The notes under the pieces were generated by a model. It was not told the origin of the DNA. It saw only the letters and a program-made list of their open reading frames with translations, and searched no databases. Below are positions 1-9,173 of a stretch of 64,000 nt of DNA, one piece after another. Made by a program: the position numbers and the translations under genes. Source of the stretch: QHXW01 sp963768075. GTDB taxonomy: Bacteria; Acidobacteriota; Terriglobia; Bryobacterales; Bryobacteraceae. The stretch lies in contig CAVYHD010000002.1 in NCBI GenBank assembly GCA_963768075.1, positions 1 through 64,000 of the forward strand, given 5' to 3'. Positions within the stretch are counted from its first letter, which is position 1. The number at the start of each line of letters is the position of its first letter.

Positions 1-233
1 GTGGGCGGCTCCCGGTGGATGAGACGAGCCCGCAAGAGGCGTCCATCCCCGACGAGGGCGGAACCCGGGAGATCGCGGCTCGCAGCGAGCGCGCCGGACC
101 TTGCCTATAGGAGTGGGACGAGCGTACCCGGGATTACCGACTGTTGCAGAGTGCTCCTGTTATCTGACCGTCGGCACGGCGACGCTGCCATATACGTCTC
201 TCGCGGTAACGCCAGGCGCGGCACCAACGGGCG
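1..233 (+). pseudogene. Broken C-terminal fragment of a BACON-like domain, inverted relative to the next gene
   Basis: The plus-strand translation of the first ~150 bases matches the last BACON-like domain of the minus-strand gene at 234-2195 (shared APDLA..SG.SVP.ITD). It then continues one frame over (ECSCYLTVGTATL.YT). At the nucleotide level, about 1-235 resembles the reverse complement of about 330-560, so the two copies face each other tail to tail. A small length difference near 145-152 breaks the frame. The left end is cut by the window edge, so whether a whole gene lies upstream is unknown. It is either a decayed inverted partial duplication or the end of a related convergent gene; an assembly fold-back is less likely because the two copies clearly differ. 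Confidence 0.55.
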
Positions 234-2195
234 TCACTCAGCGTCGGCGGCCCGGCGCTTCACGCAGGCGACCACAAGGCGGCGGGCAAGGGCCCCCCGG
301 CCGCCGGCTCGGGTCACCGTAAACACCAGGCCGCCGACATTGATGACGCCCGTTCGTGCCGGTCCGGCGTTTACCGCGACGGTATATCGCAGCGTCGCCG
401 TGCCGACGGTCAGATAACAGGAGCACTCGACGTCGGTAATCCAGGGGACGCTCATCCCAGTTGTCCAGGCAAGGTCCGGCGCGCTCGCTGCGACCGCGAT
501 CTCCCCGGTGCCGCCGGCGGCGGGGATGGACGCCTCTTGCGGGCTGATTGTCATCCACCCGGAGCCGCCCGCCTGGGTGACAATCACGAACGCCTGCCCC
601 ACCGTGATCTTGCCCCATCGCGGCGCTATGTCAGGGTTGGCCGCGACCGAAAAGTTCAAACTGCCCTTTCCGGTTCCCGAGCCGGTCGATCCCAGGCTGA
701 TCCAGGCAACCGAGGCCGCGGCGCTTCCAGAGCAGGCGCCCGTGGCGGCGACCGGGATTTGGCCTGTTCCCCCGGTAGCGGCGAACGACTGTGCGGCACC
801 GAGCGAACTCGCGCAGGCTGGCATCGCCGCATACGAAACGGTCACGCCCAGCCCGGTCGCCGATGCCGAGTTCACGGTAAGACTCAAGGTGCCGTAAGGG
901 TCATTCCAGGTCTCCCCGTTGTGTAGGGTAGGGTCGTTTGCGAACGAAACCGCGGGGTGGAAATTCACCAAATTGCTGTACGTCGCCGCGTCTACGCCGG
1001 TCAGTGTTGCGGTCAGGCCAGGGTCCTCATAGTGCACCAGCGCACCGGCGAACGCCGCCTGCGGCAGCGTCGCATCGAAAGTCCCGATCGGCTGCCGGAA
1101 TTCCACCCAGAGCCAGTCATCGCCGCCCGTACCGCGGTTCACCCGCAGCACCTGCCCGCTGCCGGATTGCTCGTAAGGCGAAAGGTTGAAAGTGCCGCCG
1201 GTGGTTACGGTCTGAATGTTCGCGCCGGTCTGCAGCCAGCCCAACAACGCCTTCTGAGGAGCGGCCCACTGGCCCGACGGCCGGCCCATGGTTGAGAAAG
1301 CGTCCCCGTACTCATGAATCTGGTCCCAGGGCGCGGCCGTTTCCCCGGCCGGCCCGAGCGAATCGCTCCCGTAATCGGCGAACCGCGCGTGCTCCAGGCC
1401 GAAGCCGTGGCCGAGCTCGTGGGATGCGGTGCCAACCACGTCCGCCTGAGTGACCATGCTCTCCGCCCCGAGCCACATCGACGATGCGTTCAGAACTCCC
1501 TGCGGTGACGGGATCTGCCCGCAGCCGAGCAATGCCATGCCACCCGAGTCCATACCCAGTTCGCCCTGGGGCGCCACGACGTAGATGCGATTGTATTTCG
1601 TCAGGTCGGTGGACGGTGCGGCAGCCCGAAGAGCCGACTCCAGCGCCGCCAGCGGCTCATCGAAGTAGTCGGCGTCGAGCACAAATGGGCCGAGCACATC
1701 CCCGGTTGCCCAGCTCTGTCCGAACGAGGATTCCCGCAAGTAGTTATCCAGCGTCAGGCCGGCGCCGAAGAAGCTCTCCTGCATCAATTTCGGAGTTACT
1801 GAGGAGAGCAGGGCCTTGCTGGGAAACGACGCCAGGATGACGGCCACTTTCTGCTCCCCGGTGGCGCTGCACGTGCCCGTCCCGGAATCGGCAAGCGGCG
1901 CGCTTACCTGGGACACAGTCACCCGGCTGCCGTAGGCCCGGCCAGTGACCTCGACCACCTGGCCCGCCCGCAGCGCAGCGCCTCCGGCCGCTTGCAACTC
2001 CAACGTCTCCTGAGCGTTATGCAGAAAGTACCGCGTCCGGCTTGTCCCGGCCTGGAGGTTGTCCACAACCAGAGCATCTACCCGTCCCCGCCAAGTGCCC
2101 GTGACCTCCGCCTGTGGCGGGTTCGGGTTTCCCGAGGCGGCTAACGCCAGTACGAGACCTGCATAGAACACCGTCAACGGGCGAATTCTGAACAT
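234..2195 (-). CDS. Secreted M11 (gametolysin)-like zinc metalloprotease with BACON-like domains
   Basis: This is a 653-aa exported protein with an N-terminal hydrophobic signal (about residues 5-20). A central metzincin zinc site HELGHGFGLEH has zinc ligands H259, H263 and H269 and catalytic E260, followed by a Met-turn-like GDAFSTMG near residue 303, as in peptidase M11 relatives. Two BACON-like beta-sandwich repeats, rich in GGTG, ITD and TQAGG motifs, follow from about residue 470. The ATG at 2195 is preferred because AGGAG lies about 8 bases upstream; a 27-residue longer frame begins with no signal-like sequence. The C-terminal ~20 residues look unusual and basic, and they coincide with the junction to the inverted copy at 1-233. 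Role inferred: extracellular proteolysis with carbohydrate or mucin attachment through BACON domains. Confidence 0.8.
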   Translation of the reverse strand: MFRIRPLTVFYAGLVLALAASGNPNPPQAEVTGTWRGRVDALVVDNLQAGTSRTRYFLHNAQETLELQAAGGAALRAGQVVEVTGRAYGSRVTVSQVSAPLADSGTGTCSATGEQKVAVILASFPSKALLSSVTPKLMQESFFGAGLTLDNYLRESSFGQSWATGDVLGPFVLDADYFDEPLAALESALRAAAPSTDLTKYNRIYVVAPQGELGMDSGGMALLGCGQIPSPQGVLNASSMWLGAESMVTQADVVGTASHELGHGFGLEHARFADYGSDSLGPAGETAAPWDQIHEYGDAFSTMGRPSGQWAAPQKALLGWLQTGANIQTVTTGGTFNLSPYEQSGSGQVLRVNRGTGGDDWLWVEFRQPIGTFDATLPQAAFAGALVHYEDPGLTATLTGVDAATYSNLVNFHPAVSFANDPTLHNGETWNDPYGTLSLTVNSASATGLGVTVSYAAMPACASSLGAAQSFAATGGTGQIPVAATGACSGSAAASVAWISLGSTGSGTGKGSLNFSVAANPDIAPRWGKITVGQAFVIVTQAGGSGWMTISPQEASIPAAGGTGEIAVAASAPDLAWTTGMSVPWITDVECSCYLTVGTATLRYTVAVNAGPARTGVINVGGLVFTVTRAGGRGALARRLVVACVKRRAADAE

Positions 2196-2379
2196 GTATG
2201 ACTCCTGAAGATGACTGGATGGATGAGGCTGGGTGCCGGTGGGCGCAAATAGTCTGCCTAGGAATCTCTTCGGCAACTTATGGCCAAATTTTTAGCTGAT
2301 TTTAGTTAATACGCGGGGTTGCACTTAAGTGGCTAAAGCTATCGCAAACTATTGATAATAAGCATTATCTGAAGAAGGT

Positions 2380-2420
2380 GGGACCGGCATCGATTTGAGA
2401 TGCTCCCGGATGCCGGTCCC
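2380..2420. repeat. Perfect 12-bp inverted repeat (hairpin)
   Basis: GGGACCGGCATC at 2380-2391 is repeated as its exact reverse complement at 2409-2420, with a 17-base loop. No T-tract follows on either strand, so it is not a standard intrinsic terminator. It could be a protein-binding palindrome, an mRNA hairpin or the remnant of a mobile element. Confidence 0.6.
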
Positions 2421-2498
2421 TAGGAGAAAACCCACTTCATGGTGGATCAAATGAGAGCCGGCGTCTATACTCGCTCGGGATAGCCTAAATTGCCGCCG

Positions 2499-2526
2499 GG
2501 TCGTTATCGACGACCGTTTTTTCTTT
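2499..2526 (+). terminator. Candidate rho-independent terminator
   Basis: A 6-bp stem GGTCGT/ACGACC (2499-2504 and 2510-2515) with a 5-base loop is followed by six T residues and then CTTT. It points along the plus strand, yet no plus-strand gene was recognised upstream between 2196 and 2499. It could therefore end a short unannotated transcript or act as an attenuator ahead of the gene at 2600. The stem is short, so confidence is moderate. Confidence 0.4.
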
Positions 2527-2599
2527 GGCCGGTATACTTTCGTCGAATTGATTCCAACGGCCGGCTAATGCGAGGTTAAGGTGAGTCCGTACCTTAGAT

Positions 2600-3721
2600 A
2601 TGGCTTCCCCGGTGCAGCAGGGACTATTCGAGCGGAAGCGCCCTTCCCAGATCATCTTAGCCTCATTCCCTTTGGTGACGGTTCCTTTGGCGGCGGCTCT
2701 GGCCCTGACTACGGGCCGCCGGTTCCTGCTGATTTACATTTGGCTGTTCGGCCTGACCCATTTCGTGCTTACGCTGTCGGTCTATTTGCAGAGCGAGAAC
2801 CTGAGGCATTTTAAGGCTACCGGCAAGAATATCTTTTTGTTTTTCGTGGTTCCGCTAGTGATTCTCATGGGGTTCTACGTCATCGGCGTGTTCCAGGTCA
2901 ACGCCCGGTTTCCCGTGTTTGCCGTGACCTTCGGCGCCGTGATCCGTCTGCTCGACTTCAACCATCTCAATCGCCAGACATTTGGGGTGTATCAGCTGTT
3001 CAAGGCGCGAACGGGTCTCCGGCTCGCGCCGGCGATCAAGCACGCGGAGCAGGGCTTTCTGGCCTGCCTGACCGCACTGCTGTTCACAACCTTTTTGGCG
3101 GGCGGCGTCTGTCCATTCCTGCAAAACCGAGGTTGGCCTGGAATTAGCGCGGTCGCAAAGCCAGGCCCGGCGCTGCTACCGCTGGGCGTGCTGCAGGCGA
3201 TCTTCGGGGTTGCTGGAAGCCTGGCCGTTGTGTTCGCCGCCATCAGCGTCACGCACTTGATCCGTGCATGCAGCGCCGGGGGCCGGCCGGGCGGATTCTC
3301 AGCAGCCCTAACCTATATCGGGTTTCAGACCGCGGCCGCCTTGTTGGCGATTGTGAGTTTTCCCTTGTATATCGCAACGCTGGCGACTCACTATGTCGAG
3401 TACCATGTGCTGATGTTTCCGCGCTGTTTCCACAGCCGGCTGAACGACAAGAGCAGTCTCGATCGCTGGTTCGGAGGCTTGCGCAGCCACCCCGCCGCCT
3501 TCTATGGTTTCACTGCTGTGGCTGCCGGCATCGTGCTCTTGTGCACCGCGGTCGAGCGTTCGCCGTCACAGCCGATCCGTTACCTGGCGGTAGTCTCAAT
3601 CTTCGATGGCCTGTTCGTTTTCCACTACTTCGTCGAGATGCTGATTTGGCGATTCAGCGACCCATTCTTCCGGCAGACGCTCACGCCGCTCTACTTCACG
3701 CCGCGCTTGCGCGCCAGCTAA
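2600..3721 (+). CDS. Uncharacterised polytopic membrane protein
   Basis: This is a 373-aa protein with roughly eight to ten hydrophobic segments spread along its length. Conserved-looking polar residues lie in the membrane: HFVLT near residue 55, HYVEYH near 265, and a C-terminal HYFVEMLIWRF motif. The His-rich HYxVE..IWRF pattern suggests a metal- or pigment-related integral membrane enzyme, but no family could be named with confidence. It is preceded by the AT-rich spacer and a terminator-like hairpin, so it is probably monocistronic. The minus-strand aldo/keto reductase gene converges on it, with stops about 20 bases apart. Confidence 0.7.
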   Translation: MASPVQQGLFERKRPSQIILASFPLVTVPLAAALALTTGRRFLLIYIWLFGLTHFVLTLSVYLQSENLRHFKATGKNIFLFFVVPLVILMGFYVIGVFQVNARFPVFAVTFGAVIRLLDFNHLNRQTFGVYQLFKARTGLRLAPAIKHAEQGFLACLTALLFTTFLAGGVCPFLQNRGWPGISAVAKPGPALLPLGVLQAIFGVAGSLAVVFAAISVTHLIRACSAGGRPGGFSAALTYIGFQTAAALLAIVSFPLYIATLATHYVEYHVLMFPRCFHSRLNDKSSLDRWFGGLRSHPAAFYGFTAVAAGIVLLCTAVERSPSQPIRYLAVVSIFDGLFVFHYFVEMLIWRFSDPFFRQTLTPLYFTPRLRAS

Positions 3722-3743
3722 ATTTTTGACTCAAACGCGTGCT

Positions 3744-4628
3744 CTATGCCAGCGCCAGATTCAAATTCTCAATCGCCTCGTCAATCTCCGCCGTATTCTT
3801 GTAGCCCACCGTTACGCAATCGACGCCCGCATTGTTGAACGCAAACCGCATGGCCGCCTGCCGGTCCTCACGGGCCGTGAAGGCGCCTTCCCCCACGAGC
3901 TTCATGCTGATGACGCCCATGCCCTCCGACTGGACCTGCTTGACATGCGTGACCACCTCGCTCACGTTCCCGGAACCGTTGGTCTCATAGTCCTCCGCGT
4001 CCATCTTGGTGCCCTTGTGGTTCATCCGGATCATGGCGATCTCGAGCCACGGGTTTCCTGGAAACCGGCGCAGCGCCGGCAGCCCGTGCACCGACGCACC
4101 GTAGCCCACGACCACCTTGTTCGACTTCGCTTCCAGAATCCCGTCCTGCCACCGCACAGTGTCCGCCGGCCAAGTCGCCGTGTGCTGCCAGTGCAGCAGC
4201 AACACGTCGAAGTAATCGGTGTTGGCAAGCTTGCGCAGCTCATCGATCTTGTCCCGCGGATTGACCCCGTCGTGCGTCGTCACCTTGGACATCAACCGGT
4301 AGGTATCGCGCGGAATGCCCTTCAGCGCCATACCCAGCATCTTGTGCATCTCGCCGTAACTTTCGGCGGTCTCGAAAAAGCGAATGCCCTGGTCGTAGGC
4401 GTGGCGCACCAACCTGGTGAACTGGTCCTGCCCCAGCTCGCGCTGCGTTCGCCCGCTGAACGTCCCGGTGCCGAACGCCAGCCGCGTTACCTTGACGCCG
4501 GACTTTCCGAGCGTCACCCAATCTGTTGCTGATCCACGCGCCGCCCGTAAGGGCAGTCTTCCGGTTCCCGCGAGCACACCCGCGGCCAGTCCGGTCTTCA
4601 GGAAATTGCGTCGGGAGCAGTAAGGCAT
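3744..4628 (-). CDS. Tat-exported aldo/keto reductase
   Basis: This 294-aa protein starts with a twin-arginine signal (SRRNFLKTG near residues 5-13, then a hydrophobic stretch), which implies export of a folded, cofactor-loaded enzyme. The rest is an aldo/keto reductase barrel. The catalytic tetrad can be placed at Y91 (ESYGE), K115 (MSKVT) and H146 (LLLHW). The usual catalytic Asp of the FDTAxxYG motif is Glu here (E86, FETAESYG). NADPH-dependent reduction of a carbonyl substrate is the family role; the substrate is unknown. It is transcribed divergently from the ADOP permease gene. Confidence 0.85.
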   Translation of the reverse strand: MPYCSRRNFLKTGLAAGVLAGTGRLPLRAARGSATDWVTLGKSGVKVTRLAFGTGTFSGRTQRELGQDQFTRLVRHAYDQGIRFFETAESYGEMHKMLGMALKGIPRDTYRLMSKVTTHDGVNPRDKIDELRKLANTDYFDVLLLHWQHTATWPADTVRWQDGILEAKSNKVVVGYGASVHGLPALRRFPGNPWLEIAMIRMNHKGTKMDAEDYETNGSGNVSEVVTHVKQVQSEGMGVISMKLVGEGAFTAREDRQAAMRFAFNNAGVDCVTVGYKNTAEIDEAIENLNLALA

Positions 4629-4801
4629 CTGTCGGCCTCCAATTGGCCATATCCTAGCATGAGTTCCGCATCAAAATGCCGACGATGCTCCGAATCGTGG
4701 ACAGCGCGGAAGTACTTTCCCAGCGGCAGCCCGCAACCAGTTGATCAACACATGGCAGGCTGTGGGATAACATGGCCTGTAGATCCTCGGAGGAGCGTGC
4801 A

Positions 4802-7279
4802 GTGACCGGATACACTCTCGGGAAAGACGTGCAATATGCCCTGCGCGTGCTGCGTCACAGTCCGATATTCACTGCGGTGGCGGCAATCTCGTTGGCTCTG
4901 GGGATTGGGGCCAATACCGCAATTTTCACGCTGGTGGATGCGATCCTGCTGCGCTCGCTCCCCGTGCCGAATCCGCAAGAGCTGGTCGTGCTCGCGCGCA
5001 ATCCTTCCCGGCCCACAACGGGAGCCAGCTATCCGGATTATTGCTATGTCCGCGACCACAGCCGCTCGTACGCGGGCCTCATTGCATTCTGGTCGGGCGG
5101 TCTCACAAGCTTCCGCCTCCCGGGTAAAAGCTCGCCACAGATGGTTGCGCTGGCGCTGGTAAGCGGGAACTATTTCGAGACGCTTGAGGTCCAGCCTGCT
5201 ATCGGCCGCATGCTGAATCCCGAAGACAACAAACTCACGGCGCACCCATACGTCGTGCTGAGCCACGCCTTCTGGAAACGCAGTTTCGAAGAAGACGCGA
5301 GCGTGGTCGGGCGCGACATCCTGCTCAATGGTGCGCATTTCCAGGTCGCCGGCGTAGCTCGGCAGGGCTTCACGGGCACGAGCGTGGGCACCGCGCCGGA
5401 TGTGTTCGCACCGATTCTCATGCAACGCACCTTCTGGCCTGATGACCCGTCGATTGGATGGCGGAACGTCGGCTGGATAACGCTTATGGGCCGCCTGAAA
5501 TCAGGCGTGAGTCGCGCTAAGGCGGAGGCCGAGTTGAATGTATTGTGGCGCCAGATCCTCGAAAACGATCCCGCGGAGCGTGCGCTCAGATCCCGGCGGA
5601 ACGACTATAACCTCATCAACACACGCTTGCTGCTCGGGGGTATCAGCGGCACATCCGATTTGCAGAAGGAAGTCCGGCGGCCACTCACCATCCTGATGAT
5701 TGCCTCGGTGTTGGTACTGTTGATTGCTTGTGCCAACGTGGCCACTCTGCTGTTGGCGCGCGGCATCGCGCGGCGGCGAGAAATCGCGGTGAGGCTGGCG
5801 GTGGGCGCGGCGCGCAGTCGAATCGTTGTGCAGATGCTGACCGAGAGCATCACCCTCAGTGTCATCGGCGGTCTGGCAGGCTTGGCTTTGGCGCGGGTGG
5901 GCGTCAGGGTGCTCCTCAGCTTCCTGCCAAACGAAACCTGGTCCCCGCTCGATCTCAATCTTGCGCCCGATGTTCGTCTGCTGGCATTCGCTTTCGCCGT
6001 GACGCTGGGCAGCGGCATGCTGTTCGGGCTGACGCCGGCGCTGCGCGCGAGCAGGCCGGATCTCGTAAACGCGCTCAAGTCGTCGGGAACGGCTTCCGGC
6101 GGCTCGCACTTTGCTCGATGGGACCTGGGCCGCGCGTTGGTATCCCTTCAGGTCGCGCTGTCGTTAGTGCTCTTGGCCGGTGCAGGCCTCTTTGCGCGCA
6201 CGCTGGCAAACTTGTATTCGGTGGCCGCCGAAACAAATCGAAAAAACCTTCTTTTCATCGACACGAATATCATTCAAACTGGCTACACGCTACAGCGCGC
6301 TCGCTCGTTCCATGAGCGCCTGCGGGACGAGGTTCAGCGCCTCGCCGGCGTACAGTCCGCCACCACGGCTGACATGGTGCCCTTCGCCGATAGCCTGGGG
6401 TACGCAGACTATGTGCAGACCGAGGCGCTGAGTGAACCAACTCTCGTGAGCAGGAACGCTGTAGCTCCGCGGTTTTTTGAAACAGTGGGTATAGCGATCT
6501 TACGCGGCCGGGACTTCCGCTATTCCGAGCCGCAGCGGGTTGCCATCGTCAATGAAGCGTTCGCACGTCGCTTTTTCAGCGGTCAATCTGCAATCGGTCG
6601 CCACGTCTGTTTTGGACAGAAATGGGATGCGGCGCAGGGATATGAGATCGTCGGCCTGGTCGCGGATGCGCACTATGGCGATCTCAGGAAACCTGTAGCG
6701 CCGGCAATCTACCGGCCGCGCTACTACGCCGGTGCATGGACCGGCGGCACTCTCTGTATCCGCACCACTGGCGACCCGAAGCGTGTCATCGGCATAATCC
6801 GCCAGCGAGTGCGGGAAATTGACCCGAACGTGGCGGTTACACAAGCGCGCACGATAGAGGACAACCTCGACCGTGCCCTTACTCAGGAGCGGTTCGTGGC
6901 CACACTGGGGACCTTCTTCGGCGTTGTGGCGTTGCTGCTCGCCGCCGTAGGCCTTTACGGGGTGATGTCTCAGGCGGTGACGCGGCGGACGAGGGAGATT
7001 GGCATCAGGAAAGCTTTGGGAGCCGAATCACGAGCGGTTCTTTGGATGGTGCTGCGCGATGCGCTGATCACGGCCGGGATCGGAGCAGCGGCAGGAGTGC
7101 CGGCAGTTCTAGTATTGACGAGGTACACGGAATCGCTCCTTTTCGGAGTCAAGCCGCAGGACCCGGCAACGATCGCCGCATCTGGTTTACTCCTGTTGGC
7201 AGTCACCGCGCTGGCGGCATTTTTGCCGGCGCTGCGGGCGACGCGTGTGCAACCGATGGACGCATTGCGACAAGAATGA
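4802..7279 (+). CDS. ADOP-family duplicated FtsX/MacB permease
   Basis: This 825-aa protein has the two-module layout of acidobacterial duplicated orphan permeases. It opens with the typical cytoplasmic start YALRVLRHSP. A first transmembrane helix (ISLALGIGANTAIF) and a MacB-like periplasmic domain follow, then an FtsX three-helix block with a RREIAVRLAVGAAR loop. A second periplasmic domain leads to a final FtsX block with TREIGIRKALGAE. The GTG at 4802 is chosen because AGGAG sits 6-7 bases upstream. An in-frame ATG at 4772 lacks such a site. No ATPase gene is adjacent, as is usual for these orphan permeases. It probably takes part in ABC-type export or envelope remodelling. Confidence 0.88.
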   Translation: MTGYTLGKDVQYALRVLRHSPIFTAVAAISLALGIGANTAIFTLVDAILLRSLPVPNPQELVVLARNPSRPTTGASYPDYCYVRDHSRSYAGLIAFWSGGLTSFRLPGKSSPQMVALALVSGNYFETLEVQPAIGRMLNPEDNKLTAHPYVVLSHAFWKRSFEEDASVVGRDILLNGAHFQVAGVARQGFTGTSVGTAPDVFAPILMQRTFWPDDPSIGWRNVGWITLMGRLKSGVSRAKAEAELNVLWRQILENDPAERALRSRRNDYNLINTRLLLGGISGTSDLQKEVRRPLTILMIASVLVLLIACANVATLLLARGIARRREIAVRLAVGAARSRIVVQMLTESITLSVIGGLAGLALARVGVRVLLSFLPNETWSPLDLNLAPDVRLLAFAFAVTLGSGMLFGLTPALRASRPDLVNALKSSGTASGGSHFARWDLGRALVSLQVALSLVLLAGAGLFARTLANLYSVAAETNRKNLLFIDTNIIQTGYTLQRARSFHERLRDEVQRLAGVQSATTADMVPFADSLGYADYVQTEALSEPTLVSRNAVAPRFFETVGIAILRGRDFRYSEPQRVAIVNEAFARRFFSGQSAIGRHVCFGQKWDAAQGYEIVGLVADAHYGDLRKPVAPAIYRPRYYAGAWTGGTLCIRTTGDPKRVIGIIRQRVREIDPNVAVTQARTIEDNLDRALTQERFVATLGTFFGVVALLLAAVGLYGVMSQAVTRRTREIGIRKALGAESRAVLWMVLRDALITAGIGAAAGVPAVLVLTRYTESLLFGVKPQDPATIAASGLLLLAVTALAAFLPALRATRVQPMDALRQE

Positions 7280-7366
7280 GCACACTTAGGTAGTTGCAAG
7301 CTTCCCGCCTCTGCGGCGCCTAGGTGACGCAGGGCGTGCGCGACGCTTCTGTGGCAGAATGCAGTC

Positions 7367-9173
7367 GTGCTCCAGTCGCTGACCGAGCGCAAGGAATGGA
7401 AGTTCTTCGCCGTCCTGCCGAAGGCGGACCCCGGCCTCGCCGCCGCCTGGTGGGCGGCCCTGCTGCTGCGAGGGATCCTGCCGGCGGCGTTCGCGATCGC
7501 GATGGGCGTGCTCGTCGGCGCCGTGCAGCGCGGCGATCCTCTCGCTCGGTCCGCTGGCGTTTGCCGGCACGATCTTCGTGCTGCTTCAGGTGCTCAGCCC
7601 GATTCATCAGGCGGTCAGCGCCAACCTCGGCGACCGCACTGCCGCATGGCTCTACGACCGGCTCACCGAGGCCTGCGTGCGCCCGCCGGGCATGGGGCAC
7701 CTCGAGGATCCGGCGCTCACCAGCGACCTCACCGTCGCGCGCGACTTCGACCTCGGGATGACCGGCCCGCCGCTGGCGATCTCCATGGATTTCATCGCCA
7801 GCGGCATGGTCGAGATGATCGGCGGCGTCGCCTCCGCCGTGATCCTCGCCAGATACGCGTGGTGGGCGGCGATCTGCTGGCGGGCGCATGGCTGGCGACG
7901 CACTGGCTTCTGCGCGAGAGCGCGATCTGGCGCGACCGCAACACCGAGGAGGTGCGCGGCGCGCAGCGGGATGCCGACTACGCCTACCGGCTGGCGGTGG
8001 ACCCGCCCGCGAGCAAGGAACTGCGGCTGTTCGGCCTCGCCGGCTGGACCATCGACCGTTTTATCGCCAGGCGCACGCGCTTGCACGAGCTTCAGTACGC
8101 GGCCACGCGTCTGCGCGAGCGTCCGGTCATCTGGAGCATGCTCCTGGTCGTCTCCGCGAACGTCCTGGTGTTCTGGTTGCTGGCGGGCGCCGCCGCCGCG
8201 GGCCGCATCAGTCTCGGGGAAGCCGTCGTCTACGTGCAGAGTGCCATCGGCGTGTCGATGATCGCGTTCGGCGGATTCAGTTGGGCGCTCGATGGCGCGG
8301 CTGCCCCCGTCGCCGCGGTGCTGCGGCTTGAGCCGGCGATGCGTCCCGCCGGCGAGCTGCGCTCGGGGATCGCCCCGCGGATGCGGACACCTGCGCGCGA
8401 GATTCGTCTCCGCGATGTCACCTTCGCGTACCCGGCGGGCCGGACTGGCGCCCGTGCTGGAGCACTTCGATCTCACGATTCCCGCCGGCTCGTCGCTCGC
8501 CATCGTGGGACAGAACGGCGCGGGCAAGACGACGATCGCCAAGCTGCTTGTGCCGCTTGTACGATCCGCAGTCGGGTGCGATCGAGATCGACGGCGTCGA
8601 CATTCGCGAGTTCGATCTCGCGTCATGGCGCTCGCGCGTCACCGCCGTGTTCCAGGACTTCATCCGCCTCGAACTGCCGCTGCGCGATAACGTGGCGCCG
8701 GCCGGCGCGCCGGACGATGTCGTGCGCGCCGCGCTCGAGTCGGCCGGAGCGGCGAACCTGGCCGCACTGGACACGGTGCTGGCCCGCGGGTACAGCGGCG
8801 GCACCGACCTTTCGGGCGGCCAATGGCAGCGCATCGCGCTCGCCCGGGCGCTGGCGGCCGTCACGCTCGGCGCCGGCGTCGTGCTGCTCGACGAGCCGAC
8901 CGCGCAGCTCGACGTGCGCGGGGAAGCCGAGATCTTCGATCGCCTGCTCGCCGCCACCCGGCATTGCACCACCATCCTGATCTCGCATCGCTTCTCCACC
9001 GTCCGCCATGCCGATCGTATCTGCGTGCTGGAGCACGGCCGGGTGATCGAGCTCGGCACGCACGACGAGCTGATGGCGCTCGCCGGGCGCTATCGGACGA
9101 TGTTCGATCTGCAGGCGCAGCGCTTCAACGTCCCGGCGAGGAGGAGGGTGCGACGTATGACGTCCTCTCCTGA
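7367..9173 (+). pseudogene. ABC exporter half-transporter (TMD-NBD), frameshifted in this sequence
   Basis: Joining fragments across frames gives a ~600-aa type I exporter. An N-terminal six-helix domain spans about 7400-8340. The nucleotide-binding domain has Walker A GQNGAGKTT (~8510), signature LSGGQWQR (~8812), Walker B VVLLDEPTA and H-loop ISHRFSTVR. Frame changes fall near 7535, 7870, 8450, 8550 and 9135. After the last one, the frame ending GATYDVLS stops at 9173, overlapping the start of the next gene by 17 bases with GAGGAG between, which suggests translational coupling. The start is a GTG at 7367. The shifts fit single-base sequence errors in very GC-rich DNA better than decay, since every motif is preserved. 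Confidence 0.75.

Larger units (their letters stand above)
2196..2599. other. 404-bp gene-free AT-rich spacer
   Basis: This spacer is more AT-rich than its surroundings and separates two divergent genes. It holds a perfect 12-bp inverted repeat at 2380-2420 and a terminator-like hairpin at 2499-2526 (both listed separately). A TATACT element near 2533 could serve as a -10 box for the gene at 2600. No open frame longer than about 20 codons with recognisable similarity was seen. Confidence 0.6.

Noticed and set aside
2451..2483. MRAGVYTRSG micro-ORF as a serine-recombinase remnant
   Set aside because: Ten residues before a stop are too few to support homology; kept only as a low-interest note.
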